From: DASPXY01 sp038227745 | GTDB lineage: Bacteria; Planctomycetota; Planctomycetia; Gemmatales; Gemmataceae | Length of the DNA: 33,932 nt | Assembly (NCBI GenBank): GCA_038227745.1 | Contig: JBBRPS010000013.1 | Location: 1-33,932, forward strand | Direction of reading: 5' to 3' | Shown here: one piece after another, positions 1-9,573 of the stretch | How the letters are laid out: every line of letters begins with the position of its first letter | Position numbering within the stretch: the first letter of the stretch is position 1 | The notes under the pieces: model-generated | Told to the model about the DNA's origin: nothing | Database searches by the model: none | The model's input: the letters and a program-made list of their open reading frames with translations, nothing else | Position numbers and translations under genes: made by a program

Positions 1-83
1 GTGCGCAGCCAGTAGATTCCCGCCAGCGCCGGAAGCGCCAGCAGGCCGGCCAGGGCCCAGGGGGCGATGAAGACTGGGAACAT
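1..83 (-). CDS. BatA-like aerotolerance regulator N-terminal segment (partial)
   Basis: Only the first 27 codons lie in the window; the gene runs off the left edge. The visible peptide starts MFPVFIAPWALAGLLALPAL and ends in IYWLR, a single hydrophobic helix followed by basic residues. This is the usual opening of BatA/aerotolerance-regulator N-terminal domain proteins, which follow DUF58 genes in MoxR operons. The start is ATG at 83. It lies 125 bp downstream of the DUF58 stop, with a large hairpin element between them. The protein would be an inner-membrane protein whose von Willebrand-type or GATase-like periplasmic part lies outside the window. The assignment rests on the N-terminal helix and on position, so the full domain content is unknown. 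Confidence 0.7.
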   Translation of the reverse strand, partial: MFPVFIAPWALAGLLALPALAGIYWLR

Positions 84-103
84 TGTCGATGTTGCCGAGT
101 TTG

Positions 104-212
104 TTTAGCCGCGAGCGGTGAGCCAGATCCCGCTGCGCGGGGCCGCGCAGCGGATCTGGCTCACCCGCTCGCCCCCCGCGTAGCGGGATCTGGCTCACCG
201 CTCGCGGCTAAA
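104..212. repeat. Nested inverted repeat at the 3' end of the DUF58 gene
   Basis: The 31-bp arms at 104-134 and 182-212 are exact reverse complements, beginning TTTAGCCGCGAGCGGTGAGC on the outside. Inside, 118-160 forms a second long hairpin (GAGCCAGATC... paired with ...GATCTGGCTC), so the element can fold into a branched structure. On the minus strand the outer TTTAGCCGC supplies the TAG stop of the DUF58 gene (208-210). The same TTTAGCCGC edge recurs at 24907 after ispH. It could be a transcript-end stabiliser, a terminator or a REP/MITE-like mobile element. Confidence 0.85.
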
Positions 213-1080
213 CGACCTTGAGAAACTCCGCCGCGACCAGTTCGTCCAGCCGCCAGTCGCGCAGGAAGCGCTCGGCGACCAGGGTGACGAACAGCGCCCC
301 CACCTGGCGGCAGGCCTGGTGCCAGTTCTGTTGGTGTCGCGCCAGCCCCTCGCGGTAACGGCGCACCGCCGCGCCGTCCACGAACACCTCCTTGACCTCG
401 TCGCTCTCGACATCCACCAGCCGCAGGTTGCCCTCCGCGGGCGGGTTGACGTCGGCCGCGGCCAGCAGCTGCACGATGGCGACGGCGGTGGCGCGCTCGG
501 CACACGGCCCCAACAGGTGCAGCGGGTCGCCCGGCCAGAGCAGGTCGCTGACCAGCACGCGCAGCCCGCGCGGCCGCCACGCCGGCGGCCGGCGCGCGAA
601 AGCGTCGGCGGGGCTGCCGCGGAAGTCGAACGCGACCCCCTCCCAGGCGCCCGGCCGGCCGTTGCCGCCCACGACCGCCGCGCTGCCGTCGCGCGTCAGC
701 CAGACCTGGTGCGCGTAGCCGGCGTTGTCGGCGGCCGTCGCCAGCAGCGCCGCCAGCGCCAGGGCGGCGCCGGCCTTGGCGCTGCCCTCCAGGGCCATCG
801 ACCGCGAGCCGTCCAGCACCACGTCCAGATGCGGGTTGACCTCCTCGTGGAACAGCTTGACCGTCAACTGATCGCTGCGGGCGTAGGCGTTCCAGTCGAT
901 GTGGCGCAGGTCGTCGCCGGGCTGGTAGTCGCGGTGCTCCTTGAACTCCAGCGAACTGCCGGCACGCGCCCCCTGGTGCGTGCCGGCAGCCCCCCGCGGC
1001 ACGCGCCGCGGCGCCGCCAGCGCGTACCGAGCCCCCGCGCGCTCGCCCTCCAGGAGAAAATCGCGGTCGGTCGCGTTCAT
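208..1080 (-). CDS. DUF58 domain protein
   Basis: A 290-residue protein of the DUF58 family, which accompanies MoxR ATPases and BatA/BatB membrane proteins in bacterial envelope or stress operons. The family signature is visible near residues 45-75: SLEFKEHRDYQPGDDLRHID followed by W-N-A-Y-A-R. A vWA-like segment with D-x-S-R-S (VVLDGSRSMALEG) follows at about 95-110; this DxSxS-type site would be a MIDAS-like metal site. No membrane segment is seen, so it is probably cytoplasmic and partners with MoxR. The start is ATG at 1080, because GAGGAGG lies 5-8 bases upstream; a longer open frame to 1209 overlaps the permease and is rejected. The gene begins 8 bp after the permease stop, so the two are coupled. 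The stop codon is inside the hairpin element at 104-212. Confidence 0.92.
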   Translation of the reverse strand: MNATDRDFLLEGERAGARYALAAPRRVPRGAAGTHQGARAGSSLEFKEHRDYQPGDDLRHIDWNAYARSDQLTVKLFHEEVNPHLDVVLDGSRSMALEGSAKAGAALALAALLATAADNAGYAHQVWLTRDGSAAVVGGNGRPGAWEGVAFDFRGSPADAFARRPPAWRPRGLRVLVSDLLWPGDPLHLLGPCAERATAVAIVQLLAAADVNPPAEGNLRLVDVESDEVKEVFVDGAAVRRYREGLARHQQNWHQACRQVGALFVTLVAERFLRDWRLDELVAAEFLKVV

Positions 1081-1088
1081 CGTCCTCC

Positions 1089-2696
1089 TCACGTCGCCGA
1101 CCGGGTCACGTCGGCCGGGGCCGCGTTGACCGTCACCGGCGCCGGGGCGGGAGCGGGCGCTGTGGTAGGCACGTACGGGCGGAAACGGGCCATCTGCCGG
1201 AGGAACCACGGGACGTTCAGCAGGGTCGCCACCCCTGCCCAGATCAGGACGGTGAGGAGGAAGGCGTCACGCAGTTGCGGCCGGCCGACGACCTCGCCGA
1301 CGGCAATCATGCCGCTGATGGGGTTGAACAGCGTCCAGCCGTAATCCTGGAACAGGTTCCAGCGGCTGCCGTGGACCAGGAACCCCAGAATCATCGGCAA
1401 GGCGCTGCCCAGCGCCATCAGGGTCACCGCCATCACCCAGGTGAAGAGGGCCTGCTCCCGCGCGAACAGCCGCCGCAGCGCCACCGCCGTCAGGCCGTAG
1501 CAGTAGAGGTACAGGAACAGCATCGCCACCGTCTCGAAGGCGACCGGCAGCATATCCCTGCGGGCCCCCATCGACCCGCGGAAGAGGAAGGTGCGTCCGG
1601 CGGCCGGGGTCGATTCCCGCCAGCCCCAAACGACCGCCCAGGTCAGCCCGAACAGCAGCAGCGCGTGCAGGATGCCGCCGGCCGCGCCGCTGTAGAACAG
1701 GAACGCGGGCACGCGCAGCCACCAGCGGCGCGGGATGGTCCGGGCCACGCGCGGCGTCCAGTGCTCGCGCTCGTTGATGGCGATGACGAGGTAAAGCGCC
1801 AGCAGCGGCACGCTGAAGACTACCCAGGCCATCAGCGGGCCGTCGTGACCGATCTCCCGGCTGAAGAACCACGTCAAGGCGCCGCCGACCGCCCAAAGGC
1901 CGGTGAGCATTAGCCGCGACGGCAAGGCCCGGTTGGCGGACGGCGGGTTGACCAGCCCCACCGACCAGGTGTAGAGCAGGGCGTTGAAACCAATTACCCC
2001 CAGGGCCATGCAGGCGATGATGGCCCAGAAGTCGCGCGACTCGAACATGCCGACCACGCCGAAGTCCAGCAGCATCAGCGTGCTGGACAGGGTCATGGCG
2101 AACACCAGGAGCAGGGCGATCAGCCCGACCACGCCGAGCAGAGCTTTCAGCACGCGGTTGGCGGGGATCACCGCCAGGAAGATCGCCAGCATGACCGACC
2201 CCAGCACCACCACGAAGTCGAGGGTGATGATGAAGAAGATTGACGGCAGGTCGATGCCGCGCAGGAAGTAGGTGAAGGCCATGAACGGCGTGCAGGCGCT
2301 GAAGATCATCACCGCCAGCACGACGCCGGCGATGAACTTGCCCGAGATGATGGCCCGCGACGGCAGCGTGGTGATGAACAGGAGGTCCACGTTAATGTCG
2401 GAGCGCTCGGCGGCCAGGCGGAAGCCGGTGTAGGCGGGCAGGAAGAGCATGCACGTGGCCAGCAGCACGCCCTGAAGGAGGGCGAAGACGTCGCGGCCGG
2501 CCTGGAAGTCCGACTGCTCCAGCCGCCCGTCGATGCTATTGCCGATCAGGGAGATGCCCATGAACAGGAGCTGGAGCATCAGGAAGAGCAGCAGCACGGC
2601 CACGACGAAGCGGCTCTGCACGGCCTGGCGCAGCTCCTTGACCACGATCGGGTTGAGGGCGTCGTCGAGTCTGGCGAGGATGCCGGGGGATTTCAT
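1089..2696 (-). CDS. ABC-2 type transporter permease
   Basis: A 535-residue polytopic membrane protein with about 11-12 hydrophobic segments. The N-terminus (LDDALNPIVVKELRQAVQSR) is the typical cytoplasmic lead of planctomycete ABC-2 permeases, followed by a helix at about residues 30-50 and further helices at about 80-100, 120-145, 150-180 and on to the C-terminus. The C-terminal tail is Pro/Ala-rich (TTAPAPAPAP). It is the membrane half of an exporter whose ATPase is the next gene upstream (2823-3755). The pair sits inside a MoxR/DUF58 operon. No strong Shine-Dalgarno sequence precedes ATG 2696, and a 126-bp spacer with a hairpin separates it from the ATPase gene, so its expression may differ from that of the upstream genes. 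The substrate is unknown. Confidence 0.9.
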   Translation of the reverse strand: MKSPGILARLDDALNPIVVKELRQAVQSRFVVAVLLLFLMLQLLFMGISLIGNSIDGRLEQSDFQAGRDVFALLQGVLLATCMLFLPAYTGFRLAAERSDINVDLLFITTLPSRAIISGKFIAGVVLAVMIFSACTPFMAFTYFLRGIDLPSIFFIITLDFVVVLGSVMLAIFLAVIPANRVLKALLGVVGLIALLLVFAMTLSSTLMLLDFGVVGMFESRDFWAIIACMALGVIGFNALLYTWSVGLVNPPSANRALPSRLMLTGLWAVGGALTWFFSREIGHDGPLMAWVVFSVPLLALYLVIAINEREHWTPRVARTIPRRWWLRVPAFLFYSGAAGGILHALLLFGLTWAVVWGWRESTPAAGRTFLFRGSMGARRDMLPVAFETVAMLFLYLYCYGLTAVALRRLFAREQALFTWVMAVTLMALGSALPMILGFLVHGSRWNLFQDYGWTLFNPISGMIAVGEVVGRPQLRDAFLLTVLIWAGVATLLNVPWFLRQMARFRPYVPTTAPAPAPAPVTVNAAPADVTRSAT

Positions 2697-2724
2697 GGTT
2701 GGTGTCTCGTCGTTGCCGTTTGCA

Positions 2725-2826
2725 CGGTTCGTGGCCGACTCGCTCCGCGAGTCGGGGGCGACTTCAACCCCGACTCGCGGAGCGAGTCGGCCACGAACCG
2801 CGCCACTGAGCGGCTAAATCTCCTAC
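2725..2826. repeat. Composite hairpin element after the ABC ATPase gene
   Basis: Arms 2725-2757 and 2768-2800 (33 bp each) are exact reverse complements. Each arm is itself a hairpin (CCGACTCGC-TCC-GCGAGTCGG). The outer edge reads GGTTCGTGG, shared with the element at 22698. Read on the minus strand, the ABC ATPase ends in GTAGGAGATTTAGCCGC just before the hairpin. That joins the GTAGGAG edge seen at 7754 and 7818 with the TTTAGCCGC edge seen at 104 and 24907, so this looks like three element edges stacked together. The TAG of GTAGGAG is the stop codon of the ATPase gene. Confidence 0.85.
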
Positions 2827-3755
2827 TGGACCTCTCCCTTGGTGACATTCATGAAGACCTCTTCCAGGTCGGCCCGGCGCTGGCGGTATTCGAGGACGCG
2901 GAAACCATCGCCCACCAGCTTCGCCAGCAGGTCGCAGCACGTCTCCTCGTTGCCGTTGATCTCGGCCTCCACGGTGTTGTCCATCAGCAGCGTCACCTTC
3001 TCCACGAACGGCGTCTCCAGCAGCCGCTTGTGCACGTCCTCGTGCCGCTCCAGCACGCGGATGTGGACCGTCCGCCGCGGCACGTCCTGGTGGAGGATGC
3101 TCTCCAGCGTGCCGGCCCGCAGGATCTTGCCGTGCTCGATGATCACCACGCCGTTGCAGATCTCGGCCAGCTCCGTCAGGATGTGCGAGCTGATGAGGAT
3201 CGCCTTGCCCTGCCACGACAGCATCTTGAGCAGCTCGCGCAGCTCCACGCGGGCGCGCGGATCCAGGCCGGCCGCCGGCTCGTCCATGATGAGCACCGGC
3301 GGGTCGTGCAGCAGCGCCCGCGCCACGCTGACGCGCTGCTTCATGCCCTTCGACAGCGTCACCAGCGGCTTCTCGCGGATGCCGGTCAGGTTCGTGAACT
3401 CCTCAATGCGGTCGAGCACCTGCCGGCGGTGACCGCCCTTCAGGCCGTACGCCCGTCCGAAGAAGTCGAGGTAATCGTGGACCGACATGTCGCGGTGCGT
3501 CGGCAGGTTGTCCGGGACGTAGCCGACCAGCCGCCGGGCCTTCTCGGGGTACTCCACCACGCTGACGCCGTCGATGAAGGCGTCGCCCGCGGTCGGCTCG
3601 TCGAGCGTGGCGAGGATGCGCATGGTGGTCGTCTTGCCGGCGCCGTTGGGGCCGACGAAGCCGAAGATCTGCCCCGTCGCGAAGGCGAACGAGATGTTAT
3701 CGACCGCGCGGGTGCGGCCGTAATACTTCTTGAGGTTCTGAACGCTAACGCGCAT
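2823..3755 (-). CDS. ABC transporter ATP-binding protein
   Basis: A 310-residue ABC-2 exporter ATPase. Walker A is GPNGAGKTT at residues 35-43, the Q-loop region follows near 80, the signature is LSKGMKQR at about 139, Walker B is VLIMDEPAAGLDP at about 156-168, and the switch His lies in ISSHIL at about 190. The last 90 residues form the C-terminal extension common in this subfamily (RVLEYRQRRADLEEVFMNVT). It energises the permease at 1089-2696. The start ATG overlaps the end of the upstream gene by 11 bp, so it is translationally coupled to the PPC/GATase-like protein. That grouping is reminiscent of exporters with a dedicated auxiliary subunit (GldA/GldF/GldG type), although no sequence identity to Gld proteins can be shown here. 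Confidence 0.95.
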   Translation of the reverse strand: MRVSVQNLKKYYGRTRAVDNISFAFATGQIFGFVGPNGAGKTTTMRILATLDEPTAGDAFIDGVSVVEYPEKARRLVGYVPDNLPTHRDMSVHDYLDFFGRAYGLKGGHRRQVLDRIEEFTNLTGIREKPLVTLSKGMKQRVSVARALLHDPPVLIMDEPAAGLDPRARVELRELLKMLSWQGKAILISSHILTELAEICNGVVIIEHGKILRAGTLESILHQDVPRRTVHIRVLERHEDVHKRLLETPFVEKVTLLMDNTVEAEINGNEETCCDLLAKLVGDGFRVLEYRQRRADLEEVFMNVTKGEVQ

Positions 3756-6598
3756 CGCCGGGGACCTCCTTCAGGATGCCGAAGACGACCGAGTGGCCCG
3801 GGCGCAGCTGGGCACTCCGCAGCCCCATCTCCAAAAACGGTGCGCCGTCGAGCAGGGCCACGTACGTTCCGGGCCGCAGGAACTCTTCGGGGCGGGCCGC
3901 CAGGGTCTGGCTCAGCGTCAGCCAGTCGCCGGCGAAGCCCTCGCGCACGGCCTCCCTTTTGGCCTCGGCCCGCAGGGCGGACGCGGTCAAGGCGGCCTCC
4001 TTGCCGGCGGGGATGTTCTCGGCGGTGTGGATCGTGCCCGCGCTGTCGGCCAGCCACAGCTTGACCACCGGGGCCTTGAGGGCGTTGACCGCCTTGAGCG
4101 TGCCGTCGGCCTCCTGGCGCACGGCCAGACGCTCCAGCCGCTGCTCGCTGCGGCGGACCATGAAGTGGACGGGCACCAGCGGCTTGACCCAGCCCGCATT
4201 GAAGTGCTGGCCGTTGGTCCAGTCGATGGTCCGGGCCGAGCCTTCGCGGTAGCGGTAGCCGCGGCGGAAGTCCTGCTTGAGCTGCGGCGTCACCTCGGTA
4301 TCGTAGCCGAAGCGCAGGCCATCGCCCGGGGTGACGGGGCTGTAGACGCCCAGCCAGGAGACGGAGGCGGCCCGCTGCGAGGCCTCGTCCAGGACGGTGA
4401 CCCCCTCCGCACGGACGTGCCCCTCCCAACCCTCCGACAGCAGCATGAAGCCGAAGACCGCCGCGCAGGTCAGCAGCGAGAAGACCGGCACGGTCCACAG
4501 CAGCCACAGGCGGCGCTTCTTCCGCGTCAGCAGGTGGACGGTCACCGGGCCGATCAGGATGGCGAACACGAGCATGGCGGTGAACAGGCTGCGCACCGGC
4601 ACGCCGCGGTCCTCGACGACGGGGAAGCCAGCGTTGGCGTCGTTGGCGGAGCGGACGTTCTGCCAGGGCTGGGCCGACTGCTCCCACATTTCGAGGACGG
4701 CCCGCCACTGCTCCGGGCGCCACTTGCCGAGGTCGATCTCCGCGGCCACCAGGCACTGGCCGAAGCCGGGGTAGTAGGCGGTCAGGCCCTTGAGCGGCGA
4801 GCCGCCGTGCTTCCAGGCGTCGGGGATCCTGGCCGCCCCGACGACCAGCAGGCCGCCGCCGCACTCGACGTAGCGCCACAGGGCCTCGCGCGTCGCCGTC
4901 GGCAACTCGTCGAGTTGGCCGGCGCGCAGGGCGACGCCGTCGAAGCAGGAAAACCCGAGCCAGCGCTCGCACCCCCACGTCTTCGGCTCCGGGCCCTGGG
5001 TGAAGGCGTGGTTGGTCGCGTAGGTCCAGAACTTCCCGTCGGCGGTAAAGCCCCGCGTGCCGAAGACACCGCCGCGAACCGCGCCGGGCATCGCCCTGGG
5101 GTCGCCGATGGCGGACTTGTAGCAGTTGCCGTCGAGGGCGAAGGCCAGCTCTTGCGGGGCGAGGACATGGACGCCGACCGGGCCTCCCAGCCCCCCGCCG
5201 AACCCCCCGCCGCGGGGCCCGCCCGACAGGCCGCGGCCGCGGTTGGACTGGACGTTCAGGAACAGCGTGTCGCGCTGCGCCTGGCCGTCGATCTCGACCT
5301 CGACGTCGTTGCCGAAGTGGATCGGCAGGTCGGGCTGAAACAGCGACAGGGTGGCGGTAGCCTTCGGCCCAACCTCGATCGCCCGCCGCAGCGCCCGCAG
5401 ATAGTTGCCGCCGGCGCCGCCCGGGCGGTTGCGCGGGACGCTCACCGCGACCCGGTGCGTCTCGGTTTCGGAATCGTTGCGTACCGTCAGCCGGTACTCG
5501 ACGTAGCCGTGCGTGTCGTCGTTGCCGCGGTTGCCGGGCACCAGGGGCGGCTCGGAGGTGATGGTGATGTCGCCGTGCCTCATCTGGTTGGTGATGGGGC
5601 GGACCGGCGTGTCGTCGTGCGGCATGCCCCCGGGCATCCCCGCGACCGTGCCCGCGAGGGGCGAGCGCGGCGGCTGCGTCGGCGGGGGCGGGTCCGACCG
5701 TGCCCCGGGCCGCACGGGCGTCACCCACAGGGTGAACTTGCCGACGTGGCCGGAGCCCAGCGACGTGGCGAAGATCCGGTAGGTGTCCGTGCGGGTCGGC
5801 TGGAAGACGATGCGGGAATTCAGGCTGACCCCGTTGTCGTCGTTGACCGCCAGCTCCGTCCCGGTCGAATCCTCCAGGCGCAGATAGGCGTTGTAGTCGC
5901 CGCTGATCAGGTCGATGACGTAACGGCGGCCGACGGTCATCTTCAGCGGGTAGACCTTCACGAAGCCGCCCCGGCCGCGGTCGGTGGGGTCGGCAGCGGT
6001 CAGCTTATCAGTGACACTCAGGCCCCTTTCCCCCCCCGAAAAGTCCGCCCAGGGGACGACGCTGAGGTTGAAAGCCCCCGTCTGCCCGGGGTGGAGACTG
6101 GTGACGACGATCCGGTAGGTTTCCGCCTTTTTCGGGCGGAAGAACACGGACGAGTCCCTGCGGATGAAATGGTCGGCGGCGTCCGTCACCTCCTTGCCGC
6201 CGGCGTCCTCCAGGCGCAGGAAGAGGTTGAAGGCACTGCTGGCCGCGTTGAGGGTGTAGAGCTGCCCGGCCGTCATTTTGCAAGTGAAGACCTTGGCCCT
6301 ACAGCCGGCGCGGACCTTGTCGAGCGGGTCGGCAGCGGTCAGCTCATCGCCGACGTTCAGCTCCTTGCCCTCCGCGACCACGAGGGTTTTCTCGCCCTTG
6401 GGGTCTTCCTTCTTGCCCGCGCCGGCGGGCTTCCCGGCCACCGGCACCGGCGGCGCCGCCAGCACCTTCCCCTTGCCGGCGCCCCCGTCCCCAGGCGGCT
6501 GCGCGGCGGCCTGCGGAAGCAGCAGGGCCGGCAGGAGAAGGCTCGCCAGCACGAGGGCGGCGCCCAGGGCTCGGCCTCGCCGGTCTTGACCGCGGCGT

Positions 6599-6606
<8 letters not shown>
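3745..6606 (-). CDS. Exported, membrane-anchored protein with PPC-like repeats and GATase-like domain
   Basis: A 953-residue protein with a signal peptide (hydrophobic residues about 14-36, AAAQ cleavage region). Two beta-sandwich repeats of pre-peptidase C-terminal (PPC) type follow at about 80-185 and 195-297; both contain the FNLFLRLED or YNAYLRLED strand and the TYRI strand. Then come a Pro-rich linker, a Gly-rich stretch near 465 and a region at about 475-640 that resembles a class I GATase-like fold (LWRYVECGGGLLVVGAAR). Two transmembrane helices lie at about 670-692 and 698-722, followed by a C-terminal domain. It therefore probably sits outside the membrane with a short cytoplasmic loop (RKKRR). 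It overlaps the MoxR stop by 8 bp and the ABC ATPase start by 11 bp, so it is likely an accessory subunit of the exporter. Its exact function is unknown. Confidence 0.85.
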
Positions 6607-7657
<1,051 letters not shown>

Positions 7658-7753
7658 CGGGACCGTGGGCCGCCTGGTTGAGACTGCGGGTTACGGACCT
7701 TGTTGACGATCTTTTGCTTCCCTTGTCTTTCGGGAGAGGAGGATCGGGGTTTT

Positions 7754-7818
7754 GTAGGAGCCGGCTCCGCCCGGCGACGGAGCGCGGCAGCAGGTCGGGG
7801 GACGGAGCCCCCTCCTAC
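7754..7818. repeat. GTAGGAG-edged hairpin element
   Basis: GTAGGAG-N2-GGCTCCG at 7754-7769 pairs with its near reverse complement at 7803-7818, so the element starts GTAGGAG and ends CTCCTAC. A small palindrome (GGAGCCGGCTCC) sits in the left arm. On the minus strand the right edge GTAGGAGG supplies the TAG stop codon (7815-7817) of the upstream gene. The same edge is seen at 2820 and 33893. Confidence 0.8.
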
Positions 7819-9236
7819 GGGCCTCGTGCCTTCTGCCCGCCCGGGCGCTCGAAGTAGCGCTCGACGGCCGGCCGGTGGCGCGGCAGAATGACCTGCGTCT
7901 GCGCCGAGCCGCCGCCGGCCCGCGCCCCGCCCAGGGCGCCGGGTCGCGACGGACCTGCCTTCTCCTTGTCCGGGGCCTCGCGGCTGGTGGCCAGTAGGTT
8001 ACTCTTCTTCAGCGCCTCCAGCTCGGCGGGCGGCAGTACCTCCTCCTTGAACTTCGCTCCCGCCTCGGAAGTCTTGTCGCCAAAAGTCAACTCCGCGGCG
8101 CCGGGACCCTCGTTCACGCCGCCGCGGCCCGGGCGGCCGCCCTTCTTCAGCGCGTCGGCGACGGAGCACTTGCCCTTGCACTCCTTGAGGAACTTCGCCA
8201 GCGCCTCGGCGTCGCACGCCTTGCAAGCCCCCTCACACTTCTTCAGCAGCTCCGGGTCGATCAGCCGCGCCTTCGCCAGCTTCTCGACGAGCTTGCCCAG
8301 GTCGCCCTGGCCCGCCTTGAGGGCGGCGGCCAGGGCCTTGAGCTGCTCGGGGCGGAGCGTGCCGTCCTTCAGGGCTTTCAGGATCCCGGGGTCGAGGTGC
8401 TTGCCGGCCGCCCCCTTCTCGCCGACGGCTTTTTTGCTCAGGGCGGACAACTCGGCCATTGCCTCGGCCTTGACCCCGGCGTCGAGGCTGTCGCCGGCCT
8501 TCTGCAGCGCCTCGGCGAGGGCCTCCCCCTGGGCCAGCTCCTCGGTTTTCTGGGCGGCCTTCTCGGCGGCCTCCCGGGCGGCCTGCGCGACCTGCTTCTC
8601 GACGTGGTCGAGCGCCTCCAGGGTCTTCACCGGGTTGGCGCCGGTGGCGTCCTGCTTGAGCTGGTCGAGGCGCTCTTTCAGTTTGTCGGCGCGCTCGGGC
8701 TCGAAGATCTTTTCCTCTTTGAGCAGGGCGACCTTCTCGGCGAGCCTGTCCGCCTCGCGGCCGATTTCCAGGGCGTGGGGGGCGGGCGGCAGCGCGGTCA
8801 GGCTGTCGGGCAGCAGCAGGGCGACCGCCACGAAGGCCAGGGCGGACAGGAAGACGGTGCAGGTGCGGCCGCCCTGCCAGCGGACGCGCAAGTGGCCCGG
8901 CGCCGGCGCCGCGCGTTCCCAGCCGCCCAGCGGTTGCTCCTCGGCGGCCATCAGGAGTCCGCCACAGCGGCCGCTGCGGTCGAGGGCGGCACACAGGGCG
9001 ATGCGCCCCGGCACCTGCCGCAGGGCCAGCAGCGCGGCCACGGCCACGACGAGCGGCACGGCGACCAGGCCCCAGAGCAGGGTCAGCGGCGACAGGCCCA
9101 CACCGACGCGCAGGACCAGGACCGCCGTCCCCCACAGGAACAGCCACAGGGCCAGCAGGACCAGGGCCCGGCGCAGGACGAGGAAGGCGGTAATCCTGCG
9201 GCGCAGGGAGCGGACGGCGGCGTCAAAGGGAGACAT
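7815..9236 (-). CDS. Membrane protein with long coiled coil and cysteine cluster, first gene of the MoxR operon
   Basis: A 473-residue protein with three transmembrane segments at about residues 18-45, 50-72 and 128-148. A long charged, Ala/Glu/Lys-rich helical region follows (about 155-300), probably a coiled coil. A compact Cys cluster lies near 328-352 with five cysteines, spaced C-x3-C-x2-C and then C-x3-C. The C-terminus contains VILPRHRPAVERYFERPG, a tail I have seen in planctomycete proteins beside MoxR genes. The architecture is reminiscent of DUF4175-type proteins, but I cannot assign a family. The start ATG 9236 has GGAGG nine bases upstream. The stop codon lies in the hairpin at 7754-7818. 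As first gene of the operon it is probably an envelope component acting with MoxR. Confidence 0.82.
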   Translation of the reverse strand: MSPFDAAVRSLRRRITAFLVLRRALVLLALWLFLWGTAVLVLRVGVGLSPLTLLWGLVAVPLVVAVAALLALRQVPGRIALCAALDRSGRCGGLLMAAEEQPLGGWERAAPAPGHLRVRWQGGRTCTVFLSALAFVAVALLLPDSLTALPPAPHALEIGREADRLAEKVALLKEEKIFEPERADKLKERLDQLKQDATGANPVKTLEALDHVEKQVAQAAREAAEKAAQKTEELAQGEALAEALQKAGDSLDAGVKAEAMAELSALSKKAVGEKGAAGKHLDPGILKALKDGTLRPEQLKALAAALKAGQGDLGKLVEKLAKARLIDPELLKKCEGACKACDAEALAKFLKECKGKCSVADALKKGGRPGRGGVNEGPGAAELTFGDKTSEAGAKFKEEVLPPAELEALKKSNLLATSREAPDKEKAGPSRPGALGGARAGGGSAQTQVILPRHRPAVERYFERPGGQKARGP

Positions 9237-9573
9237 AGCTGCGTTACCTCCATCGACCCATGAGACAGGAAGCGAGCGCCCCTGTCAACCGGCGGGCGAA
9301 AAACCCGCGCGGGGCGGAGAACCTTCCCTGTCAGACAGGAGGCTACCGTCATCGGCAGGAGATTCCCGAGAGCTGCTCCGCATGCCATTGCTCCCTGGCC
9401 TCGTTCGTCACGGCAGCACCTCAGTTCAAGAACGCCGACGCCGACCGCGCCATGTCGCGGCCCTGCCAGAAGTCCCGCACCTCGTCCCACAGCCGTCGCA
9501 GCGTTTCGCAAGTCAAGCGGCTCCTGAATTGTGGGCGGTGTCCCACTCCCGTGCAGTGTCCATCAACAGGTTG
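9237..9573 (-). other. Upstream region of the MoxR operon with two possible tiny ORFs
   Basis: This 337-bp stretch separates the kinase gene from the MoxR operon and should contain the operon promoter, but no clear -35/-10 pair was recognised. On the minus strand a 31-codon frame (TTG 9516 to TGA 9421) has AGGAG four bases before the start and encodes MTCETLRRLWDEVRDFWQGR followed by 11 residues. Nine bases later, GTG 9411 begins a 20-codon frame ending at 9349. Both read like real coding sequence but could be remnants of a decayed gene. Support is weak: a plausible ribosome site and peptide composition only. Confidence 0.3.

Noticed and set aside
104..212. CRISPR-like repeats
   Set aside because: The repeats are inverted and nested, not regularly spaced direct repeats, and no cas genes are present.
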